Assembly (NCBI GenBank): GCA_964468345.1
Contig: CAYXVZ010000013.1
Span: forward strand, 41,628 to 105,627
Direction: 5' to 3'
DNA length: 64,000 nucleotides
Source: DALYLB01 sp964468345
GTDB taxonomy: Bacteria > Acidobacteriota > Blastocatellia > RBC074
Shown here piece by piece: positions 47,104 to 56,818 of this stretch; position 1 is the first letter of the stretch; the number at the start of each line of letters is the position of its first letter. A model generated the notes under the pieces. The model searched no databases. It was not told where the DNA came from and was given only the letters and a program-made list of their open reading frames with translations. The translations under genes were made by a program, and so were the position numbers.

Positions 47104-48471
47104 ATGCCTGAAGATTTTGATAACGCGAGTAATGATTTTGCTGCACCGGCAGAATCGGGCGTGACTGAAACGCCACCGGCTACTTCCGCGGGTAGCGAAG
47201 GTGCAGGCGTGGATGCTGGGGCTGTTCCGCAATCAACCGGCGAAGCGAGTGCAACGCCGGCCGCCGATACGTCGATTGACATCGGCTGGTCATTTGATAG
47301 TGGGGACGAAGGCCAGCAGCAGGATGCCTATTCATCCATACCTGAAAACGACGACGACATCGAGCAATTGTCACAAGATCCGGCATTGGATCAGGAGCGA
47401 TTGCCCGGCCTCGTCACTGCGCTCAAAACGGCGCGAAGCCAATTCCGAGAACTCAACGGACAGCTAAAGCAGTTTCAATCACAAGATCAGGCACTCGCCG
47501 AATACGGCGGGGTCAATGGTGTCAAGGCGGTTATCGAACCGTTCGCGCCTTTGCTCCGTGGTGAAGAGGGCGGTGCTGAAAAGCTCCTGGATGCACTTTG
47601 GAATCATGCCCAGCCGGCGTATCAGCGACTGGCGGACGCGATTATCAATCTGGAGCCGGAATATGTGATTGGGAAACTGCAGGCCGCTGGAAAGCTCCCG
47701 GAAGCCTCGGCTGTTGCCGCACAGGCGCAAACCTCCTCGTTACTGGCTCCTGATGTTCTGGCGTCGATTCCGGAACACCTTCACGACACTGCAAAACGAC
47801 TTGCCTCGGAGCAGCCGGCCGTTCTCGAAGACCTGCTTCTTCAGAATGACGACGTGCGCAATTACAACCTCGATCGCGAGGCGAAATTGATGCAGCTCTC
47901 GGATGCCGAAGCGGCAAAAGAGCGCACGGCATGGGAAGGCAGCGTAAAAGCGGCACAATTGGAAGGCGTTCAATCGGTCCAGAATCTTAGCAAACAGTAC
48001 GAAGAGGCACACTTTCGCGAACTCAACAAATGGAAGCCATACGGCAGCGACGAAGAGGCGAACACCGAATTTCGCCGGGAAGTCGTTGAAGGGGCATTTG
48101 CCAAGATCCTCGGCGATCAGAAGTTTGCGCAGATGTACACCGATGTGCAGAAGGCCTTAGAGCAGGCGCCGATGATGCGCCTGCGCGGGGAAACGCTTCG
48201 AGCGGACCAGATGGAGCGAATGGCACGCCAGCAGGCGATGCAGTTCAATACCCGTCTCGGCCAACTCATGAAAGCGCGCATCGATAAGCATAATGCGCTA
48301 CTCGGCAAAGCCCGCCAGTATGACGATCAACAACGTCAATCAGTCCCGCGGCGAACCGAAATATCCCGAAACTCAAACAATGTGACCGGCGGTGGTCAAA
48401 AGGGAACGCTGGATTCCAATGGCAGGCTCTCCCAGCAATATCTGGACGACATTGCCAACAGCATTCCGTGA
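47104..48471 (+). CDS. Scaffold-like protein, 455 aa
   Basis: MPEDFDNASNDFAAPAESGV: the first 90 residues are low-complexity and acidic (Ala/Glu/Thr/Gln), then helices (LVTALKTARSQFRELNGQLK then QFQSQDQ, and the 230-400 coiled stretch KERTAWEGSVKAAQLEGVQS), with a Gln/Arg-rich end. It precedes the capsid gene directly, as scaffolds do, and the length fits P22-type scaffolds. It would guide procapsid assembly. Confidence 0.7.
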   Translation: MPEDFDNASNDFAAPAESGVTETPPATSAGSEGAGVDAGAVPQSTGEASATPAADTSIDIGWSFDSGDEGQQQDAYSSIPENDDDIEQLSQDPALDQERLPGLVTALKTARSQFRELNGQLKQFQSQDQALAEYGGVNGVKAVIEPFAPLLRGEEGGAEKLLDALWNHAQPAYQRLADAIINLEPEYVIGKLQAAGKLPEASAVAAQAQTSSLLAPDVLASIPEHLHDTAKRLASEQPAVLEDLLLQNDDVRNYNLDREAKLMQLSDAEAAKERTAWEGSVKAAQLEGVQSVQNLSKQYEEAHFRELNKWKPYGSDEEANTEFRREVVEGAFAKILGDQKFAQMYTDVQKALEQAPMMRLRGETLRADQMERMARQQAMQFNTRLGQLMKARIDKHNALLGKARQYDDQQRQSVPRRTEISRNSNNVTGGGQKGTLDSNGRLSQQYLDDIANSIP

Positions 48472-48511
48472 TCGGGATAGAAGTGTGCGCTGTCGGGATC
48501 GGGAGTGAAAA

Positions 48512-49780
48512 ATGCCGACAGCAGTAAATATAGCAACGATACTGCCCGCCCTCGAGCAACTTGCGGCCGGCGGGCTTCGCGATCAGTTCGAGCAGGAAGG
48601 TCCCACGTACAGTATGTGGGAACAGGGCTCAGCACCGTTTGTCAACGGCAAGGGATTTCGCATTCCTTCCTATCTCCGTCCTCCCACTGGCGTCAGTGGT
48701 ATCGCTGAAGGCGGTTCTTTCAATCAGCCTTCGGCCGAAACCTATGACGATATGTATGTCTCGCCGATGAACATGTCGATGGCCTTCGAGTTCACCGGCA
48801 GGGCAGTTCGCAATGCGAATGACAAATCATCGCTGCTCAGGGGGCTTTCCGGAATGATGGAGAAGCGGACCATGGCGCTGAAGAAGGAAATGAATATTCA
48901 GTGCTTCAACGATGGTTCGGCCCTTCGCGGGATTTTCAAATCCAACAACTCGGGCGTCCTCACGCTCTATAACGCGCTGGATGACACGCCGCTTGCGTCT
49001 TTTGGCTCCACCAAAGGCGCTGTCCAGATGCGTGTCGGCGAGCGTTATGACTGGTACGACTCGACGCTTGCCACCTATCGCACGACGGTTCAGGTGACGG
49101 CGAAGACGAATAAGACAGTGACGGTTGGCTCCGCGAACGTGCCCGCTGGCGCGACGAACGGCGACATCCTCTTGCTGTCCAACTCGCTCTACAAGACGCC
49201 GCGCGGCCTGGCCTACATCGTGAACAACGATACGGGCGTGTTTCAGGCGCAGTCCCGCAACACCTATCCGGAACTCCGGTCGGTCGTCGAGGATCTGAAC
49301 GGCGCGGCCATCACGGTTTCGACCTTCAGCAAGATCAAGCGTCATTTGATCGCGCGTGCCGGCGCCGGCAAGGCGAAAACGGTCGTCGCGCTCATGTCCC
49401 TGGCGCAGGATGATGCCCTGTGCCGGCTCGGCCAGAACTTCAAGAAATGGGACGGCAACGCGAAGAACTTCGATGGTTCGTTCGACACCTTCAGCCACGG
49501 TGACACCGTTGCGAAGATTGATCCGGACTGCGACGAAGATCGCGTGTATCTGATTGTTCCCTCGGAACTGAAGCGCTACGTCGAAATGCCGTTCGGGCTC
49601 TATAGCCTCGATGGCAATCAGCTTCGTATGCGCACCGGCATTACGGGGTACGGGTCGGATGCCTACACCGGCGCTCTGGGAACCTTCCAGAACTACGGCA
49701 CGGAAGAGCCGCGATGCCTCGCTCTCATCAAGCGATGCGCGGTTGCGGGCCTTGCCACGCAGGTTGGCGCGAACGCCTAA
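48512..49780 (+). CDS. Major capsid protein, 422 aa
   Basis: Follows the scaffold gene, with a ribosome site GGGAG. The sequence fits an HK97-fold capsid protein of the P22-gp5-type length: N-terminal arm (MPTAVNIATILPALEQLAAG), a helical spine (SLLRGLSGMMEKRTMALKKE), and beta-rich P and I domains (YDWYDSTLATYRTTVQVTAK). The C-terminal half matches P22-type coat proteins. No decoration domain is fused. Confidence 0.8.
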   Translation: MPTAVNIATILPALEQLAAGGLRDQFEQEGPTYSMWEQGSAPFVNGKGFRIPSYLRPPTGVSGIAEGGSFNQPSAETYDDMYVSPMNMSMAFEFTGRAVRNANDKSSLLRGLSGMMEKRTMALKKEMNIQCFNDGSALRGIFKSNNSGVLTLYNALDDTPLASFGSTKGAVQMRVGERYDWYDSTLATYRTTVQVTAKTNKTVTVGSANVPAGATNGDILLLSNSLYKTPRGLAYIVNNDTGVFQAQSRNTYPELRSVVEDLNGAAITVSTFSKIKRHLIARAGAGKAKTVVALMSLAQDDALCRLGQNFKKWDGNAKNFDGSFDTFSHGDTVAKIDPDCDEDRVYLIVPSELKRYVEMPFGLYSLDGNQLRMRTGITGYGSDAYTGALGTFQNYGTEEPRCLALIKRCAVAGLATQVGANA

Positions 49781-49890
49781 GCCTGACTTTCACCAACTTC
49801 GATCAGTAATCATCGAGTTTGGTGCGGAAGTCCGGCATTCCGCTTTCCCGCTGGATTTCCGCACCACGCTCTTATGTGGAGGGAATTCCC

Positions 49891-50193
49891 ATGGCAACTC
49901 TTGCCAGCACGAACCTGTCAGGCATCGCTTCGCCGAATGGCGAGGCTCCGATTGCATACGGCGATTCGGGCCTGATTATCGAGTTCTTTCGCGTGGCGTC
50001 GGGTGGTGCGAACGCTGACACCGTTGCGCTGACGCCGCGATTTATTACCGACATCCGTTTCGTTCAATCGAACGTGGGGGCGTCGGATAACCTTTCATCC
50101 ACGGCTGCAAACACGAACGTTACCCTGACGCTTTCGACCGGCACGAACACGGTCGGCGCGTTCCAGGTTTCGATCATTGGCCGCCGCTCATAA
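49891..50193 (+). CDS. Small capsid-associated protein A, 100 aa
   Basis: MATLASTNLSGIASPNGEAP with VASGGANADTVALTPRF and AANTNVTLTLSTGTNTVGAF. It is a paralogue of the next gene; together they look like a duplicated beta-sandwich decoration or head protein. Small Ala/Thr/Ser-rich beta proteins after the capsid gene are commonly decoration proteins (inference). The gap 49781-49890 is 110 bp with no other feature. Confidence 0.7.
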   Translation: MATLASTNLSGIASPNGEAPIAYGDSGLIIEFFRVASGGANADTVALTPRFITDIRFVQSNVGASDNLSSTAANTNVTLTLSTGTNTVGAFQVSIIGRRS

Positions 50194-50204
50194 GGAGGTG
50201 ATCC
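50191..50204 (+). promoter_or_regulatory. Full-length Shine-Dalgarno site before a TTG start
   Basis: TAAGGAGGTGATCC is fully complementary to the 3' end of 16S rRNA over 14 nt, and the start TTG follows directly. It begins within the stop of the previous gene. Confidence 0.85.
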
Positions 50205-50486
50205 TTGGCAACTCTGGCATCCAGTCAGGTTACAGGTGTGTACTTGGATCAGCCGTTACCCATGCCCGGATTTCATATCGAAGTCTGGCGCGTGGCATCG
50301 GGCGGCGCTAACGGAGACACGGCGGCGATTGCGCCCAAGCGCGGTCGTTTCGTTGTGTCGGCGATCGGCGGCCCGGCATCGAACAACCTATCGAGTAATG
50401 GGGCCAACACGAACGTCACCCTGACGATTTCGACGGGAACCAATACCGTTGGCTCATTCGATGTGCAGCTTTTGATTCAGGAATAA
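50205..50486 (+). CDS. Small capsid-associated protein B, 93 aa
   Basis: Starts TTG (MATLASSQVTGVYLDQPLPM). It shares WRVASGGANGDT and the TNVTLTISTGTNTVGSF block with protein A, so the two are tandem duplicates. The uncommon TTG start is compensated by the perfect ribosome site before it. Likely a decoration or head-fibre base protein. Confidence 0.72.
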   Translation: MATLASSQVTGVYLDQPLPMPGFHIEVWRVASGGANGDTAAIAPKRGRFVVSAIGGPASNNLSSNGANTNVTLTISTGTNTVGSFDVQLLIQE

Positions 50487-50488
50487 CA

Positions 50489-51304
50489 ATGCACATTCAT
50501 GTCTCACATCCAGTGTTCGATATCGAGCAACGGATTGTAGAAGCAGGAAACCAGCCTTCTCCGGTCAATCTCGCTCCATTTCAAGAGCGGATTGACCGGG
50601 TGGCCGGCTTAACTCCCGAAGGTCGCTCAAGGCTTCGCATCGTCTGGGGGCAGGATTGGGAATCCACCAAAATGATCTGTTTTGAAAAGTGGGTGATGAA
50701 ATATCCTTTCTGGCGCATAGAAGATGGCGAAGACTTGAGGGACATCGGGAAGCCCCGTTTTTTCATCGAGGAACTTCACACGAACGCGGAACTCAATGCC
50801 CGCGATTCATGGGAGAACGCTCGGTATTCGTGGATCAATGGTGTTCGCGTAGACGTGCTCGGGCCGATGCCAGTTGATGGCTATTACACGTCAGTCTTTA
50901 TGATCGGCTATCACGATCATCATTGCTGCAATGGCCGGGAAGTCGTCAAAAATGAGCCGTGTATGGGGGCATATCGGGAGCCCGATGATTCCGATATCGA
51001 ACGCATTCAGCGCGCGCTTCAGCGACGGGAAGAAGCATCGAACGATGACATCGCGCCGTCCGCGGAACTCATTCAAAAGCGGGCGATCGACGCCGGCAAG
51101 AACCGTGATAAGAAATGGCGACAGGGGATTCGTGATGTCATCGAGGACTTCATGAGAACGCACGGCCATCGATTTAACACTTACGATCCTTCTGTGCTCA
51201 AGCACGGGAAGTATCACGATATGGGAAAAGGCAACTCCACGCCTCAACCAAATCCGGCCGAAGCGCCCTTCGAGCAGCACATCAAAAGCAATTCCAATCA
51301 GTAA
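50489..51304 (+). CDS. Virion-operon hypothetical protein, 271 aa
   Basis: MHIHVSHPVFDIEQRIVEAG: aromatic-rich core (KYPFWRIEDGEDLRDIGKPR) and a conserved-looking GYHDHHCCNGREVVKNEPCM region with His/Cys pairs, possibly a metal site. The charged C-terminus is helical. Position between capsid and connector genes suggests a structural role. Confidence 0.6.
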   Translation: MHIHVSHPVFDIEQRIVEAGNQPSPVNLAPFQERIDRVAGLTPEGRSRLRIVWGQDWESTKMICFEKWVMKYPFWRIEDGEDLRDIGKPRFFIEELHTNAELNARDSWENARYSWINGVRVDVLGPMPVDGYYTSVFMIGYHDHHCCNGREVVKNEPCMGAYREPDDSDIERIQRALQRREEASNDDIAPSAELIQKRAIDAGKNRDKKWRQGIRDVIEDFMRTHGHRFNTYDPSVLKHGKYHDMGKGNSTPQPNPAEAPFEQHIKSNSNQ

Positions 51305-51322
51305 ATTCCAAAGGAGCAATTT

Positions 51323-52351
51323 ATGGTAACGGGAACCGCCGCGCCGGCGATCAAGACGGCGCGTGATTTTATCAGCGCAGGTGCGCCCGCAATGGCGCGC
51401 GAAGAGATCGACTACCACGCGCCACGCTTTTTCGTGCAAATGGGATGGACCGTTCTGAATGTGGATACGCCCGGCATTCCGAATCGGTATCTCCTGCGCG
51501 GCGAAATTACGCCGTGCATCTCGACGCGCAAGAAGGCCAATATTGCCGAAATTCCGGAAGGAATGCTGATTCAGGGAAGTGAAGAGTCAGACCGCGATGG
51601 CCGTATTGTGTGGGGCTATTACCCGTTGCCGGCGTGGTATGAAGCGCAGCGATTGATGGAGAACGAAGCGGCGGCAGAACTTCGCAATGGTCTGGTTGAA
51701 ATCAAGTCGGTCAATCCGAATTTTTACCGGCAGAACGATCTGAATCAGATTTTCTATCCGCAGGGGCTGCATATGCTCCCGGAACGCAACTCCGAACTGA
51801 TTGCGCATCTGGAAGAGAGGATTCTGGACATCGAGGCGAACAAGGCCGGTCGGGACGCGCAAACGATCTCGATTCTGGTTCAAATTGGCCGGGAACTGAT
51901 TCGCGCCGCGCTCGAGGCGGACAGAATTCAGGTCGCGCGGTTGACCTATGTGCACACGTGCATGCGGCTTCAGCCGAAGGAAGAGAACTATAAGCGCGAT
52001 TATGATGCCGTGGACGAAGAGATGCTTGTTCGCACCGGCACGCCGCGACTGCACGACGCCGAACGCAAGACGGCGGATGCCCTCTCTCTCCTGGCCGAAG
52101 GAAAGGTGCGGGGCGATGCGGATGAGGTCAGCGCGCTCAAGCTGATGGTGAAGTCGCAGGAAGACCAGATGGCGATGCTGCGCGAGCAGATGGCAATGAT
52201 GCGTGAGCAAATGGCGCAGAACGCCGAAATCCAGCGTCAGCAGATGGAAATGCAGCGTGAACAGATGGAACTCGAACGCCAGCGGCTTGGAATCCAGAAG
52301 CTGGCGGACGCTCCAAAAGGCCAGCGGCCGAATCAGCAAAACAGAACATAG
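51323..52351 (+). CDS. Coiled-coil structural protein, 342 aa
   Basis: An N-terminal globular part (FFVQMGWTVLNVDTPGIPNR, YLLRGEITPCIS), a helical middle, then a Gln/Met/Glu-rich coiled coil (about 250-330: EDQMAMLREQMAMMREQMAQ) with a strong heptad repeat. AAGGAG precedes the ATG. Such coiled coils appear in head- or tail-fibre-related proteins; exact role unknown. Confidence 0.6.
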   Translation: MVTGTAAPAIKTARDFISAGAPAMAREEIDYHAPRFFVQMGWTVLNVDTPGIPNRYLLRGEITPCISTRKKANIAEIPEGMLIQGSEESDRDGRIVWGYYPLPAWYEAQRLMENEAAAELRNGLVEIKSVNPNFYRQNDLNQIFYPQGLHMLPERNSELIAHLEERILDIEANKAGRDAQTISILVQIGRELIRAALEADRIQVARLTYVHTCMRLQPKEENYKRDYDAVDEEMLVRTGTPRLHDAERKTADALSLLAEGKVRGDADEVSALKLMVKSQEDQMAMLREQMAMMREQMAQNAEIQRQQMEMQREQMELERQRLGIQKLADAPKGQRPNQQNRT

Positions 52352-52353
52352 TA

Positions 52354-53145
52354 ATGAACTACTATCAAAACATTGCAGCCATCCGGCGGCGGTTGGGCAA
52401 CCCGCTGACCAACGCGCCGGATGACGCACTTATCTTGCAGGCGCTGATTGATTCGATGAATCATCACGTCAGCCAATTGCAGAACACGAATAACCATTGG
52501 TCGATCGGCAAATGGCGCCTCGATGTGTCGGGGGGCGTCGAAGACTATCCGGTTATCGCTGCCAGCGGCGGGCCGCTCAACTTTGGCCGGCCGTTCTTGG
52601 TTGTGACGGCGGATGATAATGATCCGTATCATGTCCGCGTCGAGGTCCCAATGACGCTGATTCAGAATGCGGATCGGCAATACATCGGACCTCAGCAGAC
52701 CTATTCGACAAGCGAGCACACGGCCGCGCTGTTCGCGTTCTTTCGCGAAGCCAATCAATGGTATGTGAAAGCGATTCCGATCCCGGCCGGCCCTGGTTCG
52801 TATGACGTTTATTTTGATACGGCTTTTGCCTTTGCCTCGCCGGCGGACGAGCAGGGCGTAAACAACTTTCATCACCTGGTGCGGATTCAAACCGCGCTTG
52901 CGGTGCTCCCGTTCACGGAATGGGCGGGTGCAACGAAGGCGGGCAACCTTCGCGCGTGGCAACTGCAGGTGGAAATGCTCCGCGCGCAGCTCGCCGCGGA
53001 TGAGGCGAAGTATCAGCGGCAGTTTGATCAATTCCGGTCGCAAATGACACGAGAGGGCGTTACATCGAAGCTTGCCTATGGATGGCAGGGTGATGACGGC
53101 TTTGGCTGGGATGTCGGCCGGATGGCCAATGGGTGGGGGTGGTAA
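52354..53145 (+). CDS. Head-tail adaptor-type protein, 263 aa
   Basis: MNYYQNIAAIRRRLGNPLTN opens like the connector proteins of short-tailed phages: a helical N-terminus with DDALILQALIDSMNHHVSQL, a beta part, and a helical charged tail. Placed directly between capsid-side genes and the stabilisation protein. Family assignment is tentative. Confidence 0.6.
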   Translation: MNYYQNIAAIRRRLGNPLTNAPDDALILQALIDSMNHHVSQLQNTNNHWSIGKWRLDVSGGVEDYPVIAASGGPLNFGRPFLVVTADDNDPYHVRVEVPMTLIQNADRQYIGPQQTYSTSEHTAALFAFFREANQWYVKAIPIPAGPGSYDVYFDTAFAFASPADEQGVNNFHHLVRIQTALAVLPFTEWAGATKAGNLRAWQLQVEMLRAQLAADEAKYQRQFDQFRSQMTREGVTSKLAYGWQGDDGFGWDVGRMANGWGW

Positions 53146-53148
53146 TCG

Positions 53149-53871
53149 ATGGCAGTGACTTATTTTCACGTTCTGGCCGACGTGATGAGCCAGATGAATG
53201 GATTGCAGTCACGCACGGTTTCCGAGATGGAGCAGTCTTATGGTGACGTTGCTCAGGGCGTTGTTGCGCCTGGCTACAAGACGTCAACAGACTGGTCCAT
53301 TGACCAAATGAAACAGGCCATTCTTGATGCAGAGTATGAACTATGCTCCGAAATATGCTTTAACACGAAGCATCCGGAGCGTGGAGCATTTCTGAAAGTT
53401 TCGAATGCCTTGTTTCATCTCGATCCTATTCCGGCATTGGCGGCCGATTCGACGCCGTTTCTTGGTGAAATCGATACGGTCAAGCAGACCACAACCAATA
53501 AGCTGATGAGTCCGCGAAGCCAGCAAATTGTTGAATGGGCGGTGCAGAACGAGAACAGTCTATATAGTTCGCCTGATCGACCGCTGGTTTACTGCATTAC
53601 GGGCGGTCAAATCCTGCATAACGCGTCGAGTCCGGCAACGGTGATTATCACTCGGCCGGCCCTGGCTCGAGGCACATTCGGCGCCACACCGATTCAATGC
53701 TCCGACTATCACAAGCAGGCGCTCGTCGCCGGGGCTTTAACGAAGATCCTCACGAAAGAAGGCGCATACGCTGATGCCTTCAATCTCAATGCCGGAATGT
53801 GGTCCGCGCACATCGAGAGAATTCGAAGCGTTGGCGCGCAGATCGCAGAAGCAACGCCTTCCCAGTATTAA
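53149..53871 (+). CDS. Virion-operon hypothetical protein, 240 aa
   Basis: MAVTYFHVLADVMSQMNGLQ: helical segments (DQMKQAILDAEYELCSEICF) and Thr/Ser-rich strands. Its place between two adaptor-like genes suggests a head-completion or neck protein. No specific family. Confidence 0.55.
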   Translation: MAVTYFHVLADVMSQMNGLQSRTVSEMEQSYGDVAQGVVAPGYKTSTDWSIDQMKQAILDAEYELCSEICFNTKHPERGAFLKVSNALFHLDPIPALAADSTPFLGEIDTVKQTTTNKLMSPRSQQIVEWAVQNENSLYSSPDRPLVYCITGGQILHNASSPATVIITRPALARGTFGATPIQCSDYHKQALVAGALTKILTKEGAYADAFNLNAGMWSAHIERIRSVGAQIAEATPSQY

Positions 53872-53874
53872 GCC

Positions 53875-54465
53875 ATGGCAATGACATCCAAAGAACTCGC
53901 TCAGCGAGCCCTGATACTCCTGGCCGCTGGAAATATGTCCAGTCCATGGATGGCAATGGAACTCGAAGCGCTTCAGGCGATTCGATACACCATGCAGAAG
54001 CTCGGGATGACAATTGCCGACGATCCGGAGCGCCGCCAATTACTGGTTCAGGATTATTCAATCAACCTGAGCAGCGGTGAAGGCGATCTGACAACAGCGG
54101 TGGGATCTCTTACGGGTCTGGCCGACATCGTTTGGAATTCAGTCCCGCGCGGTCGCGTCAAGGATTCCATCGGCACGCCATTGATTTACGTGCCCGAAAC
54201 CGCCGATTTTGAAGGGTATGTGATCAACGGCCCGCGATATTACACGATCCGGCAGGGCAAGATGTTCACGCGCACGGCGACGGGGGATTATGGAACAGAC
54301 CGCTTTGGCGTGGTTGAAACTCCACTGACGGTCACAGCGAATTACTTCCCCTCCATCGGCTCAGAAGCCACACTGCCGGCTCAGATCGAGGATGATGCTG
54401 TGCGCATCCTGGCCGAAACTCTTACCACGAAATTCGCCGCAATGGCGCCGGCAGCGAAACAGTAA
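53875..54465 (+). CDS. Tail-adaptor protein (P22-gp4-like), 196 aa
   Basis: MAMTSKELAQRALILLAAGN: an N-terminal helix-turn-helix-like segment with a following MQKLGMTIADDPERRQLLVQ, then a beta part ending in VTANYFPSIGSEATLPAQIE and a helical C-terminus. This matches the length and layout of the P22 gp4-type adaptor that closes the portal. Assignment by position and pattern. Confidence 0.65.
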   Translation: MAMTSKELAQRALILLAAGNMSSPWMAMELEALQAIRYTMQKLGMTIADDPERRQLLVQDYSINLSSGEGDLTTAVGSLTGLADIVWNSVPRGRVKDSIGTPLIYVPETADFEGYVINGPRYYTIRQGKMFTRTATGDYGTDRFGVVETPLTVTANYFPSIGSEATLPAQIEDDAVRILAETLTTKFAAMAPAAKQ

Positions 54466-56453
54466 TGCCTCAACTACAGCAACTCGCACGATTGACCGCC
54501 CTCGGCGGCTACAGGCCTGGGCAATCAATTGCCGGCCCGGATGCAGATCCGAATACGATCTATCGAGGGTCGGCTTTCTGGGTGCGCGCAGGCGGTCGAT
54601 TGAAGCCCACGAATGGGGCGGCGCAAGTCTCGGCTCAGAACGTGGGGCCGCGGATTTACCCTCTCGATCGGTATCGGGGCGAGATTGCGGGCGGCCTGGT
54701 CGCCGGGAAGCTTCCGAAAGAATCTCTGGTCCGGTATCAGAATTCGGCGCTGTTCTTTGTGTCAGAGAATGTCAGCCAGCAGGTTTATATCAACGAATCG
54801 ACCACCACGCCTTTCACCATGACAGGCGTAACGACGTCGGCGACGGCTGGCAAGCTTCGGGTGGCGACGCTGAGCGGAACAACATACACGGCGCGCGATG
54901 TGGGCCTGAATGCTCCTGCTTCGGCGGGAACGGTCAGCACTGAGGCGAACGGCGTGGCCAATATGAACGGGGTCGTTTCGATAGTCGCCTGCGCGCGCAA
55001 TCGAGACGTTGACTCGACCTCAAACCCGTCGCCGGCCAGCGTGCAGACTCTGACGGCCGGCGGAAACAACCGGCTTCGCGTTGTGCTCAATGCGATGGCC
55101 AGCGGGCAGGATGGTTGGCTCTTTGGCGGAACTGAATGGAATTTTGGCAATTATGGGCCCTGGCGGGTCATCCGGGAAATTGACACTCAATTCTCCGTGT
55201 TTGCGACGAATGGCAGTTCAACAGTTACCGGCACGGAAATTAGCCTGACGCTTCGGCCTGGCGATCGAGTCACGATCAACGGAACGCAGTATTACATCGC
55301 CGCGGGAGCGAACGCACCGACTCTGACAAGTTTCAAGCTTGCCTCGGATGCTGCCGGCACTATTTTAGTGAACTTCCCGGGGGCAACCGGCACATATACG
55401 CTGACGATAGATGAAGTTGTTCTGGATTATCGAAACAACGAGCTTGCGCTTGAATTGATCGAGTTTGACAACGATCCTCCGCCGCTTCTCGATGGGATTA
55501 TGCTTTTCAATAATGTCCCGTTTGGCTGGCGAGGCAATCAGATCATTCCTTCCAAGGTCGGCAATCCTGAAGCATATCCGCGCGATCTTCGGCGGTCGAC
55601 GCAAAGCGGAGCGGACATTATTCAGGCTCTGGCCGGCGATGGCCGCATTTACCTCCTTACCACAAATGGCCTTGAAATCGTCACGTTCACTCAAGATCCG
55701 GATGCACCATTCATTATTCGTCAGATATGGTCTTTTGGCTTTTCATCGCCGACACAGGCGGTTGTGGCGCAAGGCTCGCTCTTCGCTGCGATAGGTACGA
55801 CGCAGGGAGTAAAGATTGTCCGAACGCTCGCGGATGAATCGCCGGATCTAACGTTCTCCGTTCCCGTTGAGTCCGATATGCTCAACTGGAATATAGACAA
55901 TGTGGTGATGTCGCTTTCGCCCAATGATGGCGCGGTCCTGGCGATGCACAACAACGGCACGGATACGACGATATTGCCGTTCATGCTTCAACAGGGCGTT
56001 TGGTCGCTGCCGTATCCCGTTGCCGGGCGAGTGAAAGATGCACAGGTCGCCTCGAATAATTGCGACATGATCGTGTACGACGGCACGAACTTTCGGGTCT
56101 GGCGCTTTGAAGCCGGAAACGGGGCCGGCATTGCTCGATATGCCTGCTGGCCTTTCCTCGATGTTCCGGTAGATGGCCTCCGAAAAGTGCTCAAGCAGTT
56201 CAAAGTAATCGGACTGGCCACGAGTCTTTACGTGTACGTCATTCAGCCGGGCGAGAACGCGCCAGATGTGACCACGCCGGGAGTGGCGAGTGCTGGACCT
56301 TATACGCTGGAAACTATTCTTGGCATGCAAGGAATCATCAGGGTGAACATTCCTCACGCGCAGGGCTTTGCTATTCGCATTGACCACACGGGCGGCGGGG
56401 CTGAAATATCCGAAATTTCTGTATATGGCCTCGTAAATGCAATTACGAAATGA
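54465..56453 (+). CDS. Packaged-DNA stabilisation protein (P22-gp10-like), 662 aa
   Basis: A long beta-rich protein with many Gly-Asn-Thr turns (NGSSTVTGTEISLTLRPGDR) and repeated hydrophobic strands like a beta-propeller. Its place directly after the adaptor gene, and its size, match P22 gp10, which plugs the portal. Start and stop codons overlap both neighbours. Family match is by position and architecture. Confidence 0.65.
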   Translation: MPQLQQLARLTALGGYRPGQSIAGPDADPNTIYRGSAFWVRAGGRLKPTNGAAQVSAQNVGPRIYPLDRYRGEIAGGLVAGKLPKESLVRYQNSALFFVSENVSQQVYINESTTTPFTMTGVTTSATAGKLRVATLSGTTYTARDVGLNAPASAGTVSTEANGVANMNGVVSIVACARNRDVDSTSNPSPASVQTLTAGGNNRLRVVLNAMASGQDGWLFGGTEWNFGNYGPWRVIREIDTQFSVFATNGSSTVTGTEISLTLRPGDRVTINGTQYYIAAGANAPTLTSFKLASDAAGTILVNFPGATGTYTLTIDEVVLDYRNNELALELIEFDNDPPPLLDGIMLFNNVPFGWRGNQIIPSKVGNPEAYPRDLRRSTQSGADIIQALAGDGRIYLLTTNGLEIVTFTQDPDAPFIIRQIWSFGFSSPTQAVVAQGSLFAAIGTTQGVKIVRTLADESPDLTFSVPVESDMLNWNIDNVVMSLSPNDGAVLAMHNNGTDTTILPFMLQQGVWSLPYPVAGRVKDAQVASNNCDMIVYDGTNFRVWRFEAGNGAGIARYACWPFLDVPVDGLRKVLKQFKVIGLATSLYVYVIQPGENAPDVTTPGVASAGPYTLETILGMQGIIRVNIPHAQGFAIRIDHTGGGAEISEISVYGLVNAITK

Positions 56454-56818
56454 GTCTTGATTACAGTTCACTTCAGCCAGAAGCCTTTGATTATCTGGTG
56501 AAAAATCGCAGGGGAAGCGGACTGGTCGCATCTCCGCCGAATTCGACCATTCAGGGCTTCTTAACCGGCACGGTAAGCCTTGATCCTGGATCGATCGGAG
56601 CGCAGACACGCGGCAGTGTGACTTTTACGCTATCAGGCGCCGCTCCTGGCGATATCGTGATTCTTCAGCCTCCGACAGGCTTGAATGCTGGGCTGATATA
56701 CGCCGGCGCGCGCGTCACGGCTGCGAATACTGTCACCGTCTTTATCGGAAATCTCACGGGCGGCAGCATCGATGATGGCGCGCAAACCTGGGAGTATATC
56801 TGGATCGATGTTGCTTAG
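56450..56818 (+). CDS. Hypothetical Ala/Thr/Gly-rich beta protein, 122 aa
   Basis: MSLDYSSLQPEAFDYLVKNR onward, overlapping the preceding stop. Beta-strand pattern (GSVTFTLSGAAPGDIVILQP) of a small virion-surface domain. No family recognised. Confidence 0.6.
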   Translation: MSLDYSSLQPEAFDYLVKNRRGSGLVASPPNSTIQGFLTGTVSLDPGSIGAQTRGSVTFTLSGAAPGDIVILQPPTGLNAGLIYAGARVTAANTVTVFIGNLTGGSIDDGAQTWEYIWIDVA

